Positions 1 through 14,101 of a stretch of 64,000 nt of DNA are shown here, piece after piece. Origin of the DNA: Phymorhynchus buccinoides (taxonomy: Eukaryota > Mollusca > Gastropoda > Neogastropoda > Raphitomidae); the NCBI GenBank assembly GCA_017654935.2, contig CM065693.1, positions 17,716,634-17,780,633 on the forward strand. The letters run 5' to 3'. Numbering within the stretch: position 1 is the stretch's first letter; every line of letters starts with the position of its first letter. Below the pieces are notes generated by a model that was given only the letters and a program-made list of their open reading frames with translations, did not search any database and was not told where the DNA came from. The translations under genes were made by a program, and so were the position numbers.

Positions 1-2089
1 GGGATGGGTTTCAAGCAGGAACAGGATGTATCGCGTGTCAAACTGGTAATAATTAAAAAGCCATAAACAATAATGGACCGACCGCACAAGTATGTTGCCT
101 GATTAATAGCCCGAGCAAAAAAATTCATTGTAGAAATCTACTCCGTGTTTAACAATTCCGACTTTTTGCGGCTCTTATTGATGCAGAAAGAGAAAAAGTG
201 ACTTCATCATATGGCTATCCGGATAGTGGCAGTTGAGTTGCGAGTGTAAATATCTGTAAATTACTGAAGCATTGTTCTTTGGACCAGAAGTAGGCAAAAT
301 ATGGACATACCTTTGTTTTTCGAGTCAATTTCAGGGTTTCAAGCTCTTTTTTTCTTATTATTCGCCTAATGTGCCATACGCCTTAAAATACATTGTGCCT
401 TGGTATGCTTAACACTGTAAACCCCGAATTAAAATAGATGACTTCACCTCCCTAGATAAACCCAACCAAATTTAATGTGGCTTAAACTGCCGCGCACGCA
501 AGAATGGAAGGTACCTTTGCTTAAAAAATTATTAAAAACATAATTCTACTTGATAGCGATTGACTTCAAATGTTCAGGGTTGTGCCCTATAATAGAAGAT
601 ATGTTTAACTTAGAATGGTTTTCCTTTGTTATGTGATATTTTTCGATTTTTGATATTGCCACAATTTTAACTTCCAAAATACATAACGAAGTGGGTGTAC
701 GAGGGGCGGTTTTAGACGGGCTCTTTCCGGTAGAGAGAAAGTAATGGATGTCATGGGCTGGGCGAAATCAGGCCTATAACTAATAGGCCGGCCACCTACT
801 CCTTAAAACGTTGAATTGTAACATTTTTTAGTTAAATTCCAACGGGTTGCCACCCTAAGAAGCGCCTTGTACTTGTTAGTTCGTCAATACGGTAAATAAA
901 GCAACAACGACATACACGGCGGCAGGAGGTGTGAAAGCGGGGAATTAATGCCCAGTTTTAAAAAATAAAAAAAAACAATTGAATTAGGCACTGGCTATAA
1001 TAGGACATTAAAATATATTTTAGAACATGTGTTGTGTTCTCAACATACCATATGCTACGGGCTATTAGGACCGCACCTGATTTTTAAGGCGCCCCGCCCC
1101 CACGGCCCAAAAAAGGACACACGACAACCCCCAAATTGCATACACAAAACTAACTTTTCGCTTATAGTATAGTTTCTTACTATATTTTAATAGTAACTAC
1201 TTTTCTTTAAACACTTGCGACCGCCCAGACATTATTCAAGCCCCCCAAAAATGTTTCCAGTAAAAACTTAACAGGGTAAGAGAAAATTTAAAATATCTGC
1301 CCCAATAATTGGGAAATTCATCTAGTGATTGTGTCATAAAACATTAGGTCCTCATCTTATACCTTCCCAAAATTAAGAAAATAAGATCTTTTGAAAGTAA
1401 CAGGCCCTAATTTGATGCCTTTTAGTAACATGGGCTGTTGTTAAACCATCTGTGGATGACTATAAAGTGCCCGCGGAATTGGCGGTTTGGTGATGATGAT
1501 GATGATCGATCTGAATAGATGGTGATGCATGAAAGGGTCATAATCAAATATAATGTGCAGGGAGTTTTTCAAGTGCGGGGGAGGAAAGGTGGGAAAGGTG
1601 TCTGTCTCCTTATTAATATACTAAAACTAACGCGTAGTCTGTTCGGTTTGTTAGTGTTGTTGTTTTTCTCACTATAAGTCATAGGCTTTTGTAGCAACAG
1701 TAAGCACGCAGAAAAGGCCTCATGCCGTGAATCCAACAAATTTGCCAACTACAAAAGAAAGCTAGAAAAAAAAATAAGCCCGCATGAGTTTTCGCCCTTA
1801 GAGGCTTTCCGCGTGTATAGTGCGCAAAGCCTTGGAGCGTAAGTGCATAGTTATTCTGCCATTAGTCCATGGAAAAGGGGAGGCCGAAGAAGGTAAGGGC
1901 TTCGGGGAAGGGAAAACAGCTTTTGAGTAAGACGCCAAAAACTCTATGATCCAAACTGGCCCAAACACGCGCACCAAACCTCCAGGCCTCTTATCATAAA
2001 CCGACCTCCTAGTGTTTAACATAGTTAAGAGTTTCCAGTGGTATGGGAAAATGCGGTGTTTGTTATACTTGGTTAATCTTTATCTGGTC

Positions 2090-2750
2090 GGACGCGTCAG
2101 GCAGTAGTAGTAAGTATGTCATGGTCAACGTCAGCTCAGGTGGGAAAAAGAAGCATTATTTATTGTTATCACTCCTGCCCAATTATCTATGTGTGTGAAT
2201 GTGTGTGTATATGTGTGTGTGTGTTTTGTGTTTGTCGAGGTCAGGCAGTAGTAGTACGTATGTCATGGTCAACGTCGGCTCAGGTGGGAAAAATAATCAT
2301 TGTTTATTGTTATCACTCCTGCCCAATTATCTATGCGTGTGTGTGTGTGTCGTGTGTGTGTCTTGTCAAGGTCAGGCAATAGTAGCAAAGACCTTACAGG
2401 GGAAGATAAACATCTGGTCTCTTTTCCCTATTATGAGCAGTGAGGACAGAAACACTGGTTATGTCCCTTTTGAAACAGTGACACATTTTACACATCGATA
2501 GGCCATTTGAATTATCCGTTCAAGTTACAGTCCGATTTTTTTGGATAGCCGCCAACTGTGAATGGTGTAGCTACGTCCGCTATTACTAATGATAACTCTA
2601 TCAGCCCGGATAGCAGAGCTCTTAAGTAATCCATCTTACCCTTTTTAGAATATCTTTGGTAGTAGTAAGTATGTCATGGTCAACGTCGGCTCAGGTGGGA
2701 AAAATAAGCATTATTTATTGTTATCGCTCCTGCCCAATTATCTATGCTCT
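2090..2750. repeat. About 150-bp repeat with GT microsatellite, 3 copies (arm A)
   Basis: Copies at 2096-2230, 2244-2380 and 2658-2760 share GTAGTAAGTATGTCATGGTC, GCTCAGGTGGGAAAAA and CTCCTGCCCAATTATCTATG, each followed by (GT)n. Intronic to the dehydrogenase. Confidence 0.88.
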
Positions 2751-2941
2751 GTGTGTGTGTGTGTGAGTGAGTGTTTTTGTGTGCATGTGTGCATGCTCAT
2801 ATGTAAGTGTATGTGCAGGGTGAATTGTACTGTTATAAACTTGATTCATTCTTTTTTACTTTTAACCTGTTTTATGTACTTTACCTCTTTTCATGATAAT
2901 GTTTTGTCTTAAAAAGAGTGAAAGCTTTTAATGTTATTCTT

Positions 2942-3167
2942 GACCCCTTGACTGCCACCAACATACACGTACTGACCTGATGACATCACTGATGATGTCA
3001 TCAGATGAAGAGGAATAACCCTGATATGCTGGATTTTGCTCTTTGCACAGTCAAGAGAGTCTATATCCCCAGACCATTTTCCAGATTGGCTCTATCAGTT
3101 GTCTTTTTCATGGCATGATTTGCCCCATGATTTTTTCTTTAATTTTCTCTGGCAGTCAAGGGGTTAA
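2942..3167. mobile_element. Foldback element with ends CCCCTTGACTGCCA (arm A)
   Basis: Left end CCCCTTGACTGCCA and right end TGGCAGTCAAGGGG are inverted repeats. A TGACATCA..TGATGTCA hairpin lies inside. The arm B copy is at 48054-48277. No ORF, so a MITE-like element. Confidence 0.7.
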
Positions 3168-3221
3168 AAGGACAAGGTGCAGTGCATCTGTGTATTTCTT
3201 ATTGTTCTATTGTATAAAAAT

Positions 3222-3617
3222 TACCGTAATTTACGGCCTATTAGGCGCAACTTTTTTTTTACTGAACTTTGACCCCTGCGCCCAATCCGGCGCATGCGCC
3301 CTTTCTATACTCTAAACAGAAAAAAGTAAGGGGGTCGAGAGTTGAAATGAACAACTCACCATGCTCTGGTAGCTTCCACAACAAACCGACAACAGTTCAC
3401 TCACATTGCATTAAAATATAGTTATATAGTTAGGCTTCCACTTCCGTCACTGGCCCTGTAATGATGTTACTTTCGCTGATCGTTTCGTTCTTTTTTTAAT
3501 TTATTTCTTTGGTTTCTTTGCGCCCTATCTGTGTTCAAATTACGAATTTTTATTTTTTTTAAAAGCAGGGGGTGCGCCTTATGCGCTGTGTCGCCTTATG
3601 GGCCGTAATTTACGGTA
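3222..3617. mobile_element. Foldback element with ends TACCGTAATTTACGG (arm A)
   Basis: Inverted ends TACCGTAATTTACGGCC and GGCCGTAATTTACGGTA with AGGCGC-type subterminal sequence. About 395 bp. The copy in arm B is 47606-47999. Confidence 0.75.
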
Positions 3618-3841
3618 CCACAGTGCAGCATTAAAAAAATAAAAAGATGATGATGCAAAAAAAAACCCACAAAAACAACCAACAACGAGATTTTCATCTT
3701 GAATAAGACTTCATTGAAGGAAGGAATGAAGCGATTTTTGGGGGACGAAAATGAATCAGTGATAATATGATGTATGGATAGTTCATAGTGTTTTGTGAAA
3801 TATATTTTTACATATTTTTTCACCTTCACCCTCTGTTTCAG

Positions 3842-3891
3842 ATACTATGCAGGCTGGTCTGACAAGTACAGTGGGAAAGTCCTACACGCCG
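3842..3891 (+). CDS. ALDH2: ALDH exon b, arm A copy
   Basis: Reads [16 protein letters not shown] between a TTTCAG acceptor and a GTCAGT donor. Same length and phase as 47333-47382. Confidence 0.86.
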
Positions 3892-6800
3892 GTCAGTGTC
3901 AACAACACCTAACAAATAGCTTGTTTTAAAACTTAGCAGCTTTTTGTTTTTGAAAGCCAAAATGAGTTGGCAATCAGATGAAAATGAGTGATTTCTTGGT
4001 TCACAATGAGGTCCTTATTTCAAATGCAGTTTGGTTGAAAAGTGTGCAGTATTTGCATGGAATGATGCAATCTTGCATTGGATACGAGGCAGCGCCTGTT
4101 TTTAAAATAATTGACCACCCCAAAAAAAAATTGATTCAAGGGGGAAAAAAGTGTTGAATTATCACTTTACAAGCCTGGAATAAGCTTCAAATTGAGTATG
4201 ATTTTGCTTTTTCTTCAGCTTCAGGGGGGCAACGCCTCCCTGCCCCTGCACCATGCCAGGGACCTGGGTGGCCCCTGGACCCCTGCCTTGCCTGTTTTTG
4301 GATTTTCTCCATTTGCATCCATGTATGCGTCTTTCCTATGAAAATGTGGGCCTAAGGTTATTGCAAGTTAATTGATTAAGTTGGTAATTTATCAATCAGG
4401 TGCATGTGAAATTATGTATTGTTATAATGTTTATGGGAATTAGGCAAATTGTATGTTTTCTATCATAACCGGACACCTTCTGAACATTTTTCTTTTAATT
4501 TTTTTTAATATTTTTGTATCAACTGTTTCAGACGGCAGTCAGTTTGCCTACACCCGACACGAGCCTGTCGGCGTGTGTGGACAAATTATCCCTGTGAGTC
4601 TCAATGGTTTCTATCTCCGTTTTAGAGATACCGTAAAAACTGGACTAAGACGCACCTGTATATAAGCCGCACCCCTTAAATTGACAAAATATTAGGTATT
4701 TATTCACATATAAGCCGCACCAGTTTATAAGCCGCAGAGAAAATTGTATGTGCACAAACCAACACAAATATAGAAAGTCTCCTATCAGAACGTGAGTATT
4801 TAACGTTCTGGGATGCTTTAAATATGAGATTTGAATCTATTGATTACCAAAACCAGTTTTGAGTCTAAAACAAACTCAAAAAAGGCTGAAGAATGTGACC
4901 AGAAACAGATTTAATCATACTGATAAATCAGGGTTCGCACAGTCTTTGAAAGTCTTTGAAAATTGACTTTGGTCTGTGAAAATTGTTAAAGGGGTTTGTG
5001 AAAAAGTCATTGATGCCGTCAGATTTTATTGTTGTTTTCAGAATTAATAAAGAAGCAATTCAATATGGCTTATTTTTCTATAATTTCTGCGGTTCGACGA
5101 TCCAGTTCTCTCGAACAGACACCCTCGTGAGAGTGATTGTGATTGAAGCAATCGTCGTCATTGCATGTCGTGAGAGGTCTTTGAAAATAGGATAGAGGGT
5201 CTTTGCAAAGGTCTTTGAAAATAGGATAGAGGGTCTTTGAAAAGGTCTTTGAAAATGTGTGAATTTTGGTATACAAATTCTTTACGAACCCTGTAAATGT
5301 AGAATGGAAAAAAATCCAGATAAGCCGCATCAGTCTATAACCCGCATGGGACAAAGTTGAGGAAAAAAGTAGCGGCTTATAGTCCGCATTTTACGGTAAT
5401 AATAAACTTATAAACATTATTTGTAGACTGTTTGCTTTTTTTCAGGAAATTTCCTGGAAATTTTAAAGCCAGCAGGGCTGTTCTTGAGATAAGTGTAAAT
5501 CCTCTGAGAAAAGGGGAGGGGGTGGGGATGTAGACTGGGAGTGGCTGATGGAAGCTTACATGAACGAAGCAATTATGCCCCAGTTGCCACTCAAATCCAC
5601 AAGCCAGTGTAGCATGTTCATCCCATTCAGATGAAGCCCACTTCCAACAGCCACTTCATGAACCCTTTCACCGCCAAAGTCACATTTTAGCACCACATTG
5701 ATTTAACACCTATGTCACTAAAAGGTATCAAGTTGGGGTCTACTATCCAAAGTATAGCTATAAGCACATAGTGTACAAGATATACTTGTTCTGTGTTTCC
5801 CAGTGTATAACTATAACATAGTGTACAAGGTACAAAAAGTGTACAAGGTTTGTTTTCTCAGTGGAATTTCTCACTGCTGATGTAAGCTTTGAAGCTGGGC
5901 ACATGTACTTGATAAAGACATAATGTAATCTTCTGACTTTCCCAGTGGAATTTCCCGCTGCTGATGCAAGCATGGAAGCTGGGTCCTGCCCTGGCCATGG
6001 GGAACACAGTGGTGATGAAGCTGGCAGAGCAAACCCCCTTGACCGGACTGTACGTGGCCAAGCTCATTGAAGAGGTCAGTCACCTCATGGTGCAATTGTC
6101 ATCATCATAACCATGATAGTAATGGTTGAAAGAGCTGACTGGACTGTATGTGGCCAAGCTCATTGAAGAGGTCAGTCACCTCATGGTGAAATTGTCATCA
6201 TAACCATGATAGCAATGGTTGAAAGAGCTGACTGGACTGTATGTGGCCAAGCTCATTGAAGAGGTCAGTCACCTCATGGTGAAATTGTCATCATCATAAC
6301 CATGATAGTAATGGTTGAAAGAGCTGACTGGACTGTATGTGGCCAAGCTCATTGAAGAGGTCAGTCACCTCATGGTGAAATTGTCATCATCATAACCATG
6401 ATAGTAATGGTTGAAAGAGCTGACTGGACTGTATGTGGCCAAGCTCATTGAAGAGGTCAGTCACCTCATGGTGAAATTGTCATCATCATAACCATGATAG
6501 TAATGGTTGAAAGAGCTGACTGGACTGTATGTGGCCAAGCTCATTGAAGAGGTCAGTCACCTCATGGTGAAATTGTCATCATCATAACCATGATAGTAAT
6601 GGTTGAAAGAGCTGACTGGACTGTATGTGGCCAAGCTCATTGAGGGTGCTTGGTTATTTCATGCTTATTTGCCATTGGCATTGTTATCATCATCATCATC
6701 ATCATCATCATCACAACAATGAAAACTATGTATGATTTTGTGGGCGATTGCTCCGTTCCTCATTCATAGCGCGTTTCTGTGCATGTTCACAAACGTGCAT

Positions 6801-9800
6801 GCATAGATGCACACAGCAAAGCATTATTGCACAGACACACAGACATTAAGGCACAATCAGGTACACATGCGCATGCACATCAGTACAGAGAGTGGTTTTG
6901 GGTCTTCAATCCGTTTTGAACAGAGTGGTTTGGGGTCTTCAATCCATTTTTAACAGAGTGGTTTGGGGTCTTCAATCCGTTTTTAACAGATAGTGGTTTT
7001 GGGTCTTCAATCCATTTTTAGCAGAGTGGTTTTGGGTCTTCAATCCGTTTTTAACAGTGGTTTTGGGTCTTCAATCCATTTTTAACAGAGAGTGCTTTTG
7101 GGTCTTCAATCCGTTTTTAACAGAGAGTGGTTTTGGGTCTTCAATCCATTTTTAACAGAGTGGTTTTGGGTCTTCAATCCGTTTTTAACGGAGTGGTTTT
7201 GGGTCTTCAATCCATTTTTAGCAGAGTGTGTTTTGGGTCTTCAATCCGTTTTTAACAGAGAGTGGTTTTGGGTCTTCAATCCGTTTTTAACAGAGAGTGG
7301 TTTTGGGTCTTCAATCCGTTTTTAACAGAGAGTGGTTTTGGGTCTTCAATCCGTTTTTAACAGAGAGTGGTTTTGGGTCTTCAATCCGTTTTTAACAGAG
7401 AGTGGTTTTGGGTCTTCAATCCATTTTTAGCAGAGTGGTTTTGGGTCTTCAATCCGTTTTTAACAGAGTGGTTTTGGGTCTTCAATCCGTTTTTAACAGA
7501 GTGGTTTTGGGTCTTCAATCCATTTTTAACAGAGTGTGCAGAGCTTCAGATTGTCGGTGCACCCGCATCATTGACTCGTTATTTTTTAAAATGGCGCAGG
7601 TCAACACCTTGTTATGCGCCCTTAGGGCGCATCCCATTCCATGAGACAATGCGAGAAAAGTTTTAATCTTGAAAAGCTGCCCCTTTTGGCTATTTCCAAA
7701 GTATCTTGCTAACCTCTAGTCGTTTCGCAAGGTAATTGAAGTGTCTTTATTTTCCCCACAGACACACACGTGCACACATAAAGGGACCATCGTTTTGAAA
7801 ATTGGCTCCTCATTTTGTGCAGCCATGAGTCATATGATCCGTGAATTCTGAAAGCAATCTGAAGTTCTGAGTGTGTTGTGTTTTTGGGTCTCTAAGTCTC
7901 TACTCAGTTTTTAACAAATTGTGTGTTTTTGGTTTGTTGTTGTCTGTTTCAGGCTGGTTTCCCTCCGGGTGTGGTGAACATCATCCCGGGCTACGGCCCC
8001 ACGGCGGGCGCTGCCATCGCCTCCCACATGGACGTCGACAAAGTGGCCTTCACCGGGTCCACCGAGGTCAGCTACAGTTAAACCTCAAACGCTTTAACCC
8101 TTTCACCGCCAGCCATTTTTCAGGCAAAATATATACATAGTGTCACTATGTCATATCTATTTTTAGCACTGGACAACGGGTTGAACCCGAAACGTGATTT
8201 GTTTTGCTCTGTGTTTTGTGTTATTAAACCTTTTATTTTGGGTTTCAATTTCGACTCTGTTTTAATTTGTTGTGAATTTTATTGAACCCAGCAGTCATCT
8301 TCGTTTCTTCACATTCTACAAAATATATACCATTAAGCTTAACTGGGTAGAGAAGCAAAAATGTCTGCAATATTGGGAATTCCTCTATGACACGATTAAC
8401 ATTAAGCCTATCCTTCATTACCTCCCAAAATAAAAAAATGGGGTCTTTGGATAATAGACCCCAATGTGATGCCTTTTAGTAACATAGGTGTTAAATCACT
8501 GTGGTGCATAAATGCGACATTGCCAGTGAAAGGGTTAAACCTCAAAAACTTTTTTTTTAACTTCAAATACAGTGGAACCTCCCTTATAAGACCTTAAAAA
8601 ATCATCCAAAATGAGGTCTTTTAAGGGAGGGGTCTTATAAGGGAGGTAATTGTAATACTTACAAAGAAGGGTAATATTGGGAATTCCTCTATGACATGAT
8701 TAACATTAAGCCTATCATTCATTACCTCCCCCCCAAAAAAAAAATGGGGTCTTTGGATAATAGACCCCAATGTGATGCCTTTTAGTAACATAGGTGTTAA
8801 ATCACTGTGGTGCATAAATGCGACATTGCCAGTGAAAGGGTTAAACCTCAAAAACTTTTTTTTTAAACTTCAAATACAGTGGAACCTCCCTTATAAGAAC
8901 CTTAAAAAAATCATCCAAAATGAGGTCTTTTAAGGGAGGAGTTTTACAAGGGAGGTAATTGTAATACTTACTAAGAAGGGTAATGTCTCAGAGAAGTAGG
9001 TCTTATGTGGGAGGGAGTCTTATCATGGGAGGTCGTATAGTAAGGGAGGTTCCACTGTACTTTATTTTACAAGGATAAGAATTTAGGCTGGGCCTAGTCT
9101 TCCATTCTGTCCTTGGTTCTAAGCATGCAACATGTAACTAAAGATCGTCATCAGAAACGAAAACAGTAGCAGAAATATAACGACGACATGGTAGGCAGAG
9201 CATCAACGTCAGTAATAAGAACAAGCAAAACAAAACCAACCGTACAGACTGGTCAAAGCTGTGCGTAATTGTGAGGTGGTTGCTGCACTGAAGACTCTTA
9301 GTACAGTGGAACCTCCCTTATAAGACCTTCCAAAATCATGCAAAAAAAGGTCTTATAAGGGAGGTAATTTTAATACTTACAAAGAAAGGCAATATCTCAG
9401 AGAAGTAGGTCTTATGTGGGAGGGAGTCTTATAATGGGAGGTCTTCTAAGGGAGGTTTCACTGTACTTTATTTTACAAGGATAAGAATTTAGGCTGGGCC
9501 TAGTCTTCCATTCTGTCCTTGGTTCTAAGCATGCAACATGTTACTAATACTATAAACGAACATTGAGACACAAAAGATCGTCATCAGAAACGACAAACAG
9601 TAGCAGAACGACGACATGGTAGGCAGAGCATCAACGTCAGTAATAAGAACAAGTAAAACAGAAAACCAACCCTACAGACTGGCCAAAGCTGTGCGTAATT
9701 GTGAGGTGGTCGCTGCACTGGAGACTCTTTTAGTACCATATTTTTAGGACTATAAGTATCAGAGGTTCTGCTAGCCTACCAAAAGTTTCGGTGGACAGTA

Positions 9801-12800
9801 CCGGCAACAGGAAAATATTCCGGTACTGGCCATCACACAGCCGGTGCAATCAAACTTCGCTGTGCAGAAAATATCTGTACATAGATCTATGCGATCGTAA
9901 TGCGTCATTGTATGTTGCCTTTTAAGACCAAGTTACGTCACTTTTGTGATGTTGTCGTCATCATCAGACAAACAGAACGACAGAAAGACGTCAGATGGGG
10001 GTGAGGGGAGAGAGAGAGAGAGAAAACTTTTATCGCGCATCTGCCTGACGTAGGTGTGTGACGCAGGGTCTTTCCTTGCCAGCTCGAAAGAAAGTCTCAG
10101 GTACCGGTACGCGATACCGATGACATTAATTTTTATCGGTACTAGACCAGAACATATCGGTAAAAACTGGCATATTACGGTCTAACGGAACCTCTGAGTA
10201 TAAGGCGCACCTGAGCGCACCCCCCTAGATTTTGCACAAAAATCAGATTCTGTTATTATATTTTCTTACTATTTTAGTAGCATGGCTTAAGCTGCTTCCT
10301 TCTCAGGAAGGAAATCCTTTTTTTGAAAAATCGGTACAGACAGACTTCCATTTTTTGAATTATTTTCAACAACAAAATAATATAAACTGGAAAAAACAGC
10401 TTTCCTGATTACCGTTGTATAAGAGCCCCGATTATGGATCAAAATTGCTTTTTCAGTTTCGTGGGTGCATTGCCCCATTTCCTTTTTTTGAAAATTGTCA
10501 GGTTTAACCCTTCTTCTTTCTTCTTTTCCCTATAGCAACCGCAGTCACTGCTGACTATTATGTCGCTGTATTTGGGAGGATCTACGGGAATGCGCAAGAC
10601 AACAAATTATCAAGAAGAAGGAAGTGGACAGGAGAAAAAAAAGAAATATAGAAAGCTTGGCCCAGCCAGCCAGGTCCCGCTAATCGGTCCCTAACATGAT
10701 GCCGCGCCAAGCGAGAGAATGACCCAGCCAGCCAGGTCCCGCTAATCGGGCCCCAACGTGATGCCGCGTCATTGGGAAGAATAAAATAAAGGAAAATGAA
10801 CTAAAAATAAATTAAAATGAACTAAAGAAAAAGAGAGAAGGGAGTGTAGTTACTGTGATTTGGAGACCCAGGACCCTTGTAGTAGTCATTATTCTAAGGC
10901 GCAGGGGTCTCAATCTGGGAAAAAAAGTATTGCCCTATCAGGGATCAATCTTGTCACTGGACATCATAGGTTATTTGACCAGTTTGCCTTGGCATGAGGC
11001 TGTGTCAGACATGTTGACATAAGCTAGAATGCCAAGGCTACATCAAAATGTTGTTATGCTCTGAATGGTTGTGCGGGGATTGTCTTAAGCCATGACAAGC
11101 TCCCAGCATAACATCATCAGTCTAAAATCCCCCGAAGACGGAGTGTGGCTGCCCACATGGCGGGGTAATCAAAAACGGTCACACACGTAATGTTCTCATC
11201 CCTAGCTGATGTATTTGTACTGAATTGTTCAAGTGCTCTGGCTGTTGGGCTGATCCCTGGAGTCGTTAAGCCAGAGAACAACAACAACATTTGACCAGTT
11301 TGAAGAAAATATAACAGGTCATTTTCATAAAACAATAAGTCATGTAAAAAAAAAAGAAAAAGGAAATACAACTTGAGCGCAACAAGAACTGTTGTCTATG
11401 ACACTCTTTTGCAGTCAATCACATAGTTTCACAGAATGCATGTTCAAAGACACGAGAAAACTGTTGTCTATGACACTCTTTTGCAATCAATCACATAGTT
11501 TCACAGAATGCATGTTCAAAGACACGAGAAAACTGTTTTCTATGACACTCTTTTGCAATCAATCACATAGTTTCACAGACTGCATGTTCAAAGACACGAG
11601 AAAACTGTTGTCTATGACACTCTTTTGCAATCAATCACATAGTTTCACAGAATGCATGTTCAAAGACACGAGAAAACTGTTTTCTATGACACTCTTTTGC
11701 AATCAATCACATAGTTTCACAGAATGCATGTTCAAAGACACGAGAAAACTGTTTTCTATGACACTCTTTTGCAATCAATCACATAGTTTCACAGACTGCA
11801 TGTTCAAAGACACGAGAAAACTGTTTTCTATGACACTCTTTTGCAATCAATCACATAGTTTCACAGAATGCATGTTCAAAGACACGAGAAAACTGTTTTC
11901 TATGACACTCTTTTGCAATCAATCACATAGTTTCACAGAATGCATGTTCAAAGACATGAGAAAAGGTTTTTCTTTAATTTTCTTTTTTTGCATGAGTACA
12001 GTACTAGGCAATGTAATAGGGCAATTATTTTTTAATCTATTGTTCCACCAAAGTCAATCTGATCCGTTGCTGTGCACATCAAAATTCATAAAGTTGCTAA
12101 CAGACAAGAAGTCATACGACCTCTTGTCTGCAAAAACAATAGGTCATTTCAAAATGTTATCAGTCAATGACTGATGACCGGTGCTAAGAATGACCCCTGC
12201 CCTATAGTCCGAAGAATACGGTGATAAATAAGAAGAGACTTGATTCAAACCTGTCCAGATTATTGGGGGGTCCGTGATACTGAGGTGCACGTTAGGCGGG
12301 GCTTGACTTGTGTGCCTGCATACTTACTCATTCACATGCGCACACGCACACACACACGCACGCATTCATGCACACACATGCACTTGTGTCTGTGCACACA
12401 CATGCCCACAGACACACATAACATTCATTTATGCACTTATGCACACACACGCGCACACACACACACAGAAGCACTAAACACTAATGGTTTATAAAATATT
12501 AAAGAAAAGAAAAAAAGAGCCCCGATTAAAGCCAATATCATCAAATTAGAAAACATTAAGGTTAACAAAGCATACAAAGTGTCTGCTGGGTCAGAAAATC
12601 ATCAAACGAGAAAAGATTTAACTGAGAAAAAAATGTCTTTTTAGAAAAGAAGTATATTTTACAGAGTAATGAGATAAATATATAGTGCTTGTTAAAACTC
12701 AGCCCTCAACGCTAAGGTGGGAAAGGTTATCAATGTGACCCAGCACCATGCGAAAGGGACACAAAGTCGCTGGACTAGTTTCTCACCACAGGCTTGGAAA

Positions 12801-14070
12801 GTGAAAACGTTTTTTCGGGTCAGTTTTGAGTTATGGGTATTTTTGTGTTCTCTGGCATCTTATCTTTCATGTTGATAAAGGATAATCTTTAATATGGTCT
12901 CCAAATGGTCTTATAAGTGCTTTTAAACAAGTACATCAATTCATTTTCTTCAGCTAGGCTAGACTTTATAGACTGCGTTTTCTCAAAATGGCAGACACTC
13001 ACCCTACTAATTTTAAATGCTCATAACTCTGGAACGGAAAAAAGATACAAGAATGGTTCTTGTATCATTAGAAATAGAATTGTCTGAAGTTTCCAAATGT
13101 ATACTTTTCTCATAATGGTCATTTTGACACTTAATGTCCCTTTCGTGGTGCTGGGTCACAATTGGTCAATATTAAAAACGTGTCCTCAGACTGTATATCC
13201 TTTTCCGTTTGGGAAGCCTCTCTTTAGAATCTCATATGCCTTTTTCCTTTTTAATATGTTAGACTTTTTATCTGCAGTGTATCTCTGTTTTGCTTTGTTT
13301 GCATTAACTATTATTATGAGTGTATGTAGATCAGAGCTGGACACGTGATTGACAAGAGTTTCTTCTCTGAACGTTATGTTCCCAGCAGTCCCTAGAGTTG
13401 TTTTTTAACACCATGTGCTCTTTTCTTTAGTATGACAATGAAAATCTGTTGCTATTATCGAACAATAGGGAATGCATGAAACACACTTCTGTTCTTCTTC
13501 TTCTTCTGCGTTCCCAGGCCATATGGCCATAATGGGTAAGGTACGTATGGGTCCAGTTTTTATTTTCACTGTTCTCCCCGCTGCGTACAGCCGACATATT
13601 CCGATTTCGGAGGAGCTCAAAGGAGAAACATTATTTGGAAGATTTTTTTTTTTTTTAAAGGCAGGAGAATGGGGCCAACAAGTCAGAAAGATAGTAGATG
13701 ATAGAAAACAAAGGAAAGAGGCAGAGTCAAAGAGAGTGGCAGATTAGAGGAAGTTACAAGTACGAACTTCCAGAAGGTGGGGGAACTATTTTTACGAAAG
13801 ACACACACACACACAGTATCCCCACGGGGAGACTTTTGGAAGGGGTCGGGGTCTGGGTGGTCCGGCTCCCCGTATGGAGGCACGAGGCATCCACCCACTG
13901 CCCCACACTGCTGTACAATTTGGAGTACGTTTTGTTGCAGATTGGTCAGCTGATTCCCACCATGGCAGCCCAGAGCAACCTGAAGCGGGTGACGCTGGAA
14001 CTGGGGGGCAAGAGTCCTCAGATCATCCTGGCTGATGCCGACAGTGAGTGTGACACTGATTCCCATCACT

Positions 14071-14101
<31 letters not shown>

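Noticed and set aside
11392..12174. 260-codon ORF and its mirror at 39050-39832
   Set aside because: Mostly the 72-bp intronic repeat. No recognisable domain, and it lies between dehydrogenase exons e and f.
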